A DNA stretch of 64,000 bases, taken from contig NW_020621936.1 of assembly GCF_003573695.1 (NCBI RefSeq), forward strand, positions 11,098,001 through 11,162,000. Reading direction: 5' to 3'. The DNA is from Papaver somniferum (lineage: Eukaryota > Streptophyta > Magnoliopsida > Ranunculales > Papaveraceae). Made by a program: the position numbers and the translations under genes. A model generated the notes under the pieces. The model saw nothing but the letters and a program-made list of their open reading frames with translations, did no database searches and was not told the DNA's origin. Every line of letters starts with the position of its first letter. The stretch's first letter is position 1. Positions 57,641 to 64,000 of this stretch are shown one piece after another.

Positions 57641-60600
57641 AGCAATGGGAGTTTATACACCAAAGTAGTGAAAACCATTTTGGTCCCTGGATTCTTATTG
57701 GTGATCTAGACTTTCATCTTCTAGATATCAACAATAATTCTTCTTCTTCTGCTGATGGTTTAGTCAATAACATTATTGATTCTTGTGGTCTTGAAGACAT
57801 TGGTTTTGTAGGAAAGGAATATACTTGGTCAAGCAATAATCTCGGTTCTGGTACTAGAAGGTCTCGGATAGACATGGACTTAGGAAATGTAGATTGGAAT
57901 CACATTTATCCAAACTCTAAACTTCTACACCTTACCCAAGTAGGCAGTGATCGTAGTCCTATTATGCTTGTTACTAATACTCTTGATTCTCACTGCTGGA
58001 AGCCATTTAAATTTTTTCTAACTTGGTTGGAGGATGAAACATGTACTTCAATTATTGAAGATGCATGGAACATTAACGTTACTAGTTCACCTGGTTCTCA
58101 ATTGGTAAAGAGGTTTCAATCAACTAGGAAAAGGCTTTCTTTGTGGAATAAAACTATTTTTGGTAATGTGAATCAAATAGTTGATGAGCTGCAAAAAGAT
58201 CTTGATGTCTTACAATCACTTCCTCCATCTGATGACAATCACAATAAGATCCTCCGCATCAACAAAGATTTTAACAAGTTCCATAAAACAAGAAGTGATG
58301 AATTCTATCAATAAAAGTCTAGAGATCATTTTATCAAGGACATGGACAACAACAATAAGTATTTTCACAGAAAAACAAATAGAAGAAGGTTAAGAAATAA
58401 TATTGATGTTATACAAGATCATAATAATAATTGGTTATTTACTAGAGAATAAATCTCACAACATCTTACTTCCCACTTCAAGGACATAAGTATTTATGTT
58501 CCTGTTGATCAAGATGAGGGCCTTTTTTTTGCTTCTTCCAATCATTATTACCGAGGATGATAATTGGTTATTTACAAAGGAAGAAATCTCACAACATCTT
58601 ACTTCCCACTTCAAGGACATAAGTACTTATGTTCCTGTTGTTCAAGATGAGGACCTTTTTTGCTTCTTCCAACCATTATTACCGAGGATGATAATCTTCT
58701 GCTCACTAGGATTCTTTCTCATCAAGAAATTCATGAAACTCTAAAAGGAATGGAGAATTGGAGTCCCCCAGGGCCTGAGGATTTCCAAGCTAGCTTTTAT
58801 AAAAGTCAGTGGAACATTATTGGTGATGTTGTTAGTCAAATGATTACAAGATTTTTTGAAACTAAGCACATGGTGAAAGAAATTAACAAAACATACACTT
58901 CACTCATTCCTAAGAAGAAGAAGTCCATCTGTGCGGCAGATTATAGACCAATTGGTCTATGCAATACTTCATACAAGATTATTTCCAAGATTATAGCCTC
59001 TAATGGAGAAGATTATATCACCTTACCAAGCAACTTATGTTTCTAGAAGTCTTATAAGTGACAATACAATCATTGCTCAAGAAATCATACATTTTATGAA
59101 GAAGAAAAGAGGCCAAATTGGTTGGTTAGCACTTAAACTAGACATGTCAAAGGCTATTGACAGGCTAGAATGGAATTTCTTGATAAAAGTTCTGGAGTAT
59201 TTTGGATTCAGTAAAGAAATCTGTGATCTTATATATCAATGCATCAGTACTACTTCCCTGTCAGTTATGCTCAATGGATCTCAATGTGAATAATTTCACC
59301 CAACAAGAGGTGTAATACAAGGTGATCCATTATCACCATATCTTTTCATTCTTTCTATGGAATTCCTCTCAAGACATCTTGTTTCAGCTCAACAAGATAA
59401 ATCAATTCAAGGTATTAAAGTGGCTGCTACTTCTCTAGCCATTAATCATTTGCTTTTTGCAGATGACTGCTTGATTTTCACTCAAGCAAATCTTTCCTCA
59501 GTCAACAATCTCTTAGAGTTATTACATAATTTTAGCACTCAATCAGGTCAAATGATCAACTTTCATAAATCTTCAGTGCATTTCAGCAAGAAAACTAAAC
59601 CTGAAGTTATTGAAACTCTAACACACATATTAGGTGTTAAAACTATGAGTTCTAAAGAGAGATATCTTGTACCTCCTTTGCTTCTAGGTCATTCAATACA
59701 AGAAGCATTCAAAGCCATTGAAGAGAATTTTTTAAACAGATATTCTACATGGTCTTCTACTTCTCTCACACAAGCTGGTAGATCCACAATGATCAAACAT
59801 ATGCTTAATTCTCTGCCAGTTTATCAAATGGGTACTTTTAAACTCCCTACTCAACTTCTCAACAGACTTACAACCATTCAGAGGAAATTCTTTCGGGGAT
59901 ATAACTCTAATAGAGGAAACAACCCAATAGCATGGCAGAAAGTGTGTAAATCCAAATATTTTGGTGGGTTATCTTTCAGAGATCTAGAAAAACTAAATTT
60001 ATCCTTACTCACCGAGTTGGCTTGGAGATTGTGCACTGAATCAGAAGCTCTTTGGACAAAAATTATGAGCAGCACATACTTCAAACATGGAGATATACTT
60101 CATCAAGATCTTAAAGCAGGAAACTGTTCTTATACATGGAATGGAATAATCAAGGGTATGCAGGTTGTTCAACATAATTACTTTATGGAAGTGAATAATG
60201 GTAAGAAAACAAAATTTTGGTTAGACAGATGGATTCCAGGTGAAATCACACCTCCTCAGCCAATTAATGATTTACACAGATTCTACCAAGATGTTGAAAA
60301 ATTAATTCTTACAAACACCAACAATTGGAATGTGAATCTCCTCAATCAGCATTTTGATATTAATACTTCTCAGAAGATACACAATTTATTCTTAGATACT
60401 TCTAAAGATGACATCATGGTTTGGATGCCTGCCAAAGACGAAAAAATTTCTGTTAAGAGCACGTATAAAAAATCACTATGAACAATTCATAAACTATGGT
60501 TAATGAAAGGATTATTCAAAACAACGTCTGGAAAAGGCTTTGGAAGAGTAGCACAACCCACAGAGTTAAGCTATTTGCTTGGAGATGTATACATGACTAC

Positions 60601-61560
60601 CATCCCACAAGGATTAGGTTGGATCGATATAACTCAAGTATTGGTACTCAGTATGCAATTTGTGATCACAATGAGGAAACAATGGAACATCTTCTGTTTC
60701 ATTGTAGGCATGCAAGAACTGTTTGGAGATTGGTTAATGTTGACATTGACGAAGTACAAAGAAGGTGTGATAGTGTCTCAGTGTGGGTTGAGAGTTGGTT
60801 CTTAAACATTAACAATAATGACGACGACAGATGGTTGGCTACATTAATGATAACTGCTTGGATACTTTGGAAGGACAGATGCAACATGGTTTTTCAGGGA
60901 GTAAAACTTAATCCTTTTAACTCCATGCATAGAATTCAATATCATTTGCATTCACATTTACTTGACAAATCGATGAATACAAGCATTGTTAATTCATCTG
61001 CACACTCTCAATGGAATCCTCACATGCAAGATGTATTAAAATTTAATGTAGATGCTTCATTTGATGAGGAAACTAACACACTTGGCACTGACATTGTCTT
61101 ATGCTCTCATGCAGGAAACTGTGAAGGGATCAAAGGATTCTACATATATGGAGTATTAAGTCCAGGGGCTGGAGAGTGCATGGATATACAAGAACCTCTG
61201 CTGTGGGCTCGAGAAAAGCGGTTCACAAGAATACACATAGAAGCTGATGCAAAGTTAGTAGTTCAATCAATCACTGATAATGTTCTCCTTATACAGTGGG
61301 GGAACATAGAATCTTCTGAAGCAGATTAAGAGTCTAAGTTCAAGTTTTATTCAATGTAGTTTTTCGTTTGTCATTAGAGACGATAATAGGGAAACTGATG
61401 TAGTTGCAAGAACTGTTAGAGAAACAACTACAAATTTAAACTTTTTAAATGATTTCTCTAATGATATTTAGAGTCTTCTGACAAGAGACGTTAATATTTC
61501 TTCTACATAAGTTATAAAATTATATCCTTTATCAAACTTTTTTTTTTTGGTTTCATTAAG
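57641..61560 (+). pseudogene. 5'-truncated plant L1-type LINE ORF2 with RNase H
   Basis: Domains run in order. Endonuclease end (57685-57990): PWILIGDLDF and YTWSSNN are present, but the catalytic SDHSP reads SDRSP, His to Arg. Reverse transcriptase (58700-59600): LIPKKKKSICAADYRPIGLC, LDMSKAIDRLEW, GVIQGDPLSPYLF and LLFADDCLIF. Zinc-binding zf-RVT domain (60496-60750): WRCIHDYHPTRIR and DHNEETMEHLLFHC. RNase H (61030-61471): FNVDASFD, EADAKLVV and RDDNRETDVVAR. Lesions are in-frame TAA at 58312-58314, 58450-58452 and 59291-59293, frame changes near 59000, 60480 and 61320, and a 133-bp duplication. ORF1 and the endonuclease start are missing. An A-rich stretch at 61557-61592 may be the tail. 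This copy is dead. Confidence 0.9.
58431..58694 (+). repeat. 133-bp tandem duplication inside the LINE
   Basis: 58431-58563 and 58564-58694 both start TTGGTTATTTAC and end ACCGAGGATGATAA. They differ by a few bases and by a T-run of eight versus six. The first copy has a TAA where the second reads GAA (KEEISQ). Confidence 0.9.
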
Positions 61561-61837
61561 AGAAAAATTAAGAAAAAAATTAATAAAAAAGACCCAATAT
61601 CCTATTATCATTATCATGATTTCTAATATTAACTCAAAAACACATATCTTTTACTAACATTTCCTTCGCTTACCATCAAATAAAAAAAATTCATCTCCCG
61701 TCAAATACTAGTTAAGTAACTCATTTTCATTTACTAATAACATTTCTAATTTCATCTGATACTTCCTTCTACCAAAGATGGACCTTTGTAATGAGAAAGG
61801 TTCCATTTATACTTTTATTCTCACGCTATCTCACTTG

Positions 61838-62427
61838 CAAGGTAGTTAATATCGTGTATCGGTATCGTATCGGTCGGGTCCTATACACCTATACGAGTGA
61901 TATGTCTGTTTTTACAGGCGATACATCATTTAATATAGAATTTCAAATAATTATAAAACCATAGTAAAAAATAATAAGAACCATACACATATCTTAAATT
62001 TCCAAAATACAAGGTGGTTTATTAGCCAACATTGTGATTGTTGTCCCATTATGCCGGTAAATCTTTTTTATTATCCTTCATATTTATCTTTATATTTCTC
62101 TGCCTTGCAATCGAAATATGGTTTCCATCTTATATCTTACCATATAGTCATTGATTTTATATTATAAATATATTAGGGCTTTTGACCTTCTCCAATTGAC
62201 ATTGTACTTGTCTGTAAAGAGTAGACGCATGTTGATGAAAAATTTATTCACGAAACCGATATTATCAGTGTACAAGTAAAACCGATATATAGGTCTGTAC
62301 CGTCCTGTACAACCGATAATATCATTTCGTCTTTGCATCGCCGATATTTTTGATATCGTATAGGTATTTTCTGATATCCGATAAAAACCTGTAATATCGG
62401 CCTGTACAACCGATATTGACTACCTTG
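61838..62427. mobile_element. hAT-like MITE rich in GATATCG motifs
   Basis: CAAGGTAGTTAATATCG and CGATATTGACTACCTTG are inverted ends with one mismatch. The flanking 8-mers CTCACTTG (61830-61837) and CTCACACG (62428-62435) agree at six positions. Both inner ends carry repeated CGATAT, TATCG and GTATCGG strings. Confidence 0.7.
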
Positions 62428-62888
62428 CTCACACGTTGGACGTCATTTATGTGAATAAAAACCAAACACTAACAAATTTAAAGCTAATATTTTGGGGATA
62501 TATTCATCTTATAAAGCTCTACATGCCTACAAAAAACGAGCGCAATCCAAAATGTTAAACCTTATAACCGGTCTTAATTTCAATGGTTAAAAATTCTTTA
62601 ATTTTCATCGGCTCGTTTTCAAAGTAGTTGATAGTGGTGTTGTACGTCTCGTAATACGCTGATTTTTGATGGGAGTATAAAGCTTTATAAGATTAACATA
62701 TTCTTAAATTATTAGCTTCAAATCTATTACCGTTTAGTTTTTATTCACAAAAATGAAATCCAATGTGTGGAATAGTGTGGGAATAAAAAGGTGAGGGGAT
62801 CATTCCTCATACGTAATAATTTATTTTTTAATGCTTCAGTACGAATAATGTCATAAAGTTTATATATTAGTACCAACTGAGCTTAGCT
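62428..62888. other. AT-rich spacer
   Basis: I see no supported gene or element here. Confidence 0.4.
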
Positions 62889-63535
62889 AATATCAACGTT
62901 AGTGAACAAAAGCAAGCATGTCGAAAATGAATAACTAAGAGATTATGGTGGGTTTGTTTGTAGAATTCACAATTTCCAGGAATTTATAATCCCACGGGTT
63001 ACAAATTCTGGGATTCATGTAAATCCCTCGTATGTTTGGTAACTCAGTTGAGATTCTATGATTCATAAAAAAAAATTGTGTTAAAGTCATGTACCATTTG
63101 GCAGTGCCCTAAGAATCTTAAAATTGTGTATATATAGCATTTGGAGTTAAAAAAGTGGGTCCATAAATCCCCTGATAAGTTTCCCAGTAAATTTTAGGGG
63201 GGAGGGGTCGGACTCCATAAGGAGGATTTGCTGGAAAAATGAATCCCGTCAAAAACATAATTTCAGGGATTCATGCAACCAAATGTATCGAGAGAAATGT
63301 AATTCCACTAAATCTCTTGAACCTAGAAATCTCACCTTTAAAATTCTACATTAAAACCCACCATTAATGAATGCGGATGTCTAACGGATTTTTAACTCCA
63401 CATCGGCATTTGCATCCATTCCATATCAACGTTAGTGAACAAAGCAAGTATTGAAAATGAATAACTGAGCTCAGTGAATATGGAAGTCTAACCGATTTTT
63501 AACTCCGGATCGGCATTTGCAGCCATTCTATTGGT
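62889..63535 (+). repeat. ~105-bp direct duplication, first copy split by a MITE
   Basis: ATATCAACGTTAGTGAACAA ... GAAAATGAATAACT ... TTTTTAACTCC ... ATCGGCATTTGCA is present from 62889, with the MITE inside, and again from 63423 without it. Confidence 0.85.
62946..63363. mobile_element. PIF/Harbinger (Tourist-like) MITE
   Basis: TGGTGGGTTTGTTTGTAGAATT and the complement of AATTCTACATTAAAACCCACCA form the ends, and TTA flanks both sides (62943-62945 and 63364-63366). The 418-bp interior has no coding potential. The neighbouring duplicate at 63423 serves as an empty site. Confidence 0.85.
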
Positions 63536-64000
63536 GCGCGGACATGATGATACCCACCCATAAAAAAAAAGGAGAACTTTCTTGTTTGGTACTAGGCCCA
63601 CATATTTATTTATTATAGGGTCCATCCATATTTTCAGATTAACCGGAGGTCTAAAATTAATTTAAAACAAGGAAAAGACATAGTATGCAAGCAAAAACAA
63701 GCCGTTGCACTAAACCCATTATCTTCTGAAAAACTAATAGAAACTGATAGAAACAATTCATAACCATTTCGATTCTTCTCTGAAATTTTGCAGAGAAAGA
63801 AAGCCAAAACCATAGTAGAAAATCTTACCAAACAAATCTAAAATACATATAAACCTGCAAAATCGTTCAATCATATAAACCTAACCAAAATCAAAAAACC
63901 TAAAAAATCAAATATGAGTTCAATCAACTCAAAATTGTTCCAGTAAAACCAAAAAACAACTTCAATAACAGTATATTTTGCCTATGTTGAACCAAAAATC
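63536..64000. other. AT-rich end of window
   Basis: No supported gene. The minus-strand open frame at 63634-63831 has no motif. Confidence 0.4.

Overview
This window looks like a gene-poor, transposon-packed stretch of a flowering-plant (eudicot) nuclear genome. The evidence is a spliced HD-Zip I homeobox gene, Tat-like Ty3/gypsy and SIRE-like LTR retrotransposons, a plant L1-type LINE with an RNase H domain, a plant mobile domain (PMD) gene and many MITEs. From memory the LTR families recall poppy-family genomes, but that is a weak inference. I see no tRNA, rRNA, CRISPR or bacterial-type feature.

Layout. 1-9672: two nested Tat-like Ty3 elements. Element A (+ strand) contributes its integrase end, an antisense two-exon gene and its 3' LTR (2398-4949). 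It is inserted in the reverse transcriptase of element B (- strand; RT, protease and gag remnants, PBS, 5' LTR 6737-9672). 9673-11084: diverged LTR-like remnant with a 60-bp repeat. 11085-18552: long SIRE-like LTR fragment carrying an inserted 3.8-kb LTR element (12919-16740, TSD TACCC). 18553-23845: two copies of another LTR family, a second SIRE-like fragment and minisatellites. 24246-25652: hAT-like and mariner-like non-autonomous elements.

26186-27407 is the one convincing host gene, a three-exon HD-Zip I transcription factor of 301 residues. 27408-35171 is AT-rich and holds a SINE with exact target-site duplications, hairpins and several terminal-inverted-repeat (TIR) elements.

35172-42009 is the most unusual unit. 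It is a ~6.8-kb TIR-bounded element with two convergent spliced genes: a small Myb/SANT- or trihelix-like protein on + and a five-exon PMD gene on -. A 208-bp tandem array lies between their 3' ends, and the non-coding DNA is crowded with TCGG/CCGA motifs. No transposase is visible.

42582-47000 holds a hAT element with a perfect 8-bp TSD, an orphan C-terminal domain of a reverse-transcriptase-like protein, an inverted-repeat unit and a MULE-like MITE with a 9-bp TSD. 48604-57640 is a - strand non-autonomous Tat-like element (C) with both LTRs and an array of about 20 hairpin-forming 76-bp repeats. 57641-61560 is a 5'-truncated, multiply broken LINE. 61838-63535 holds two more MITEs, one with a paralogous empty site in view.

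The genes form no operon or pathway. The window is mainly a record of layered insertions around one regulatory gene. All exon joins are predictions from splice signals, phase and similarity.
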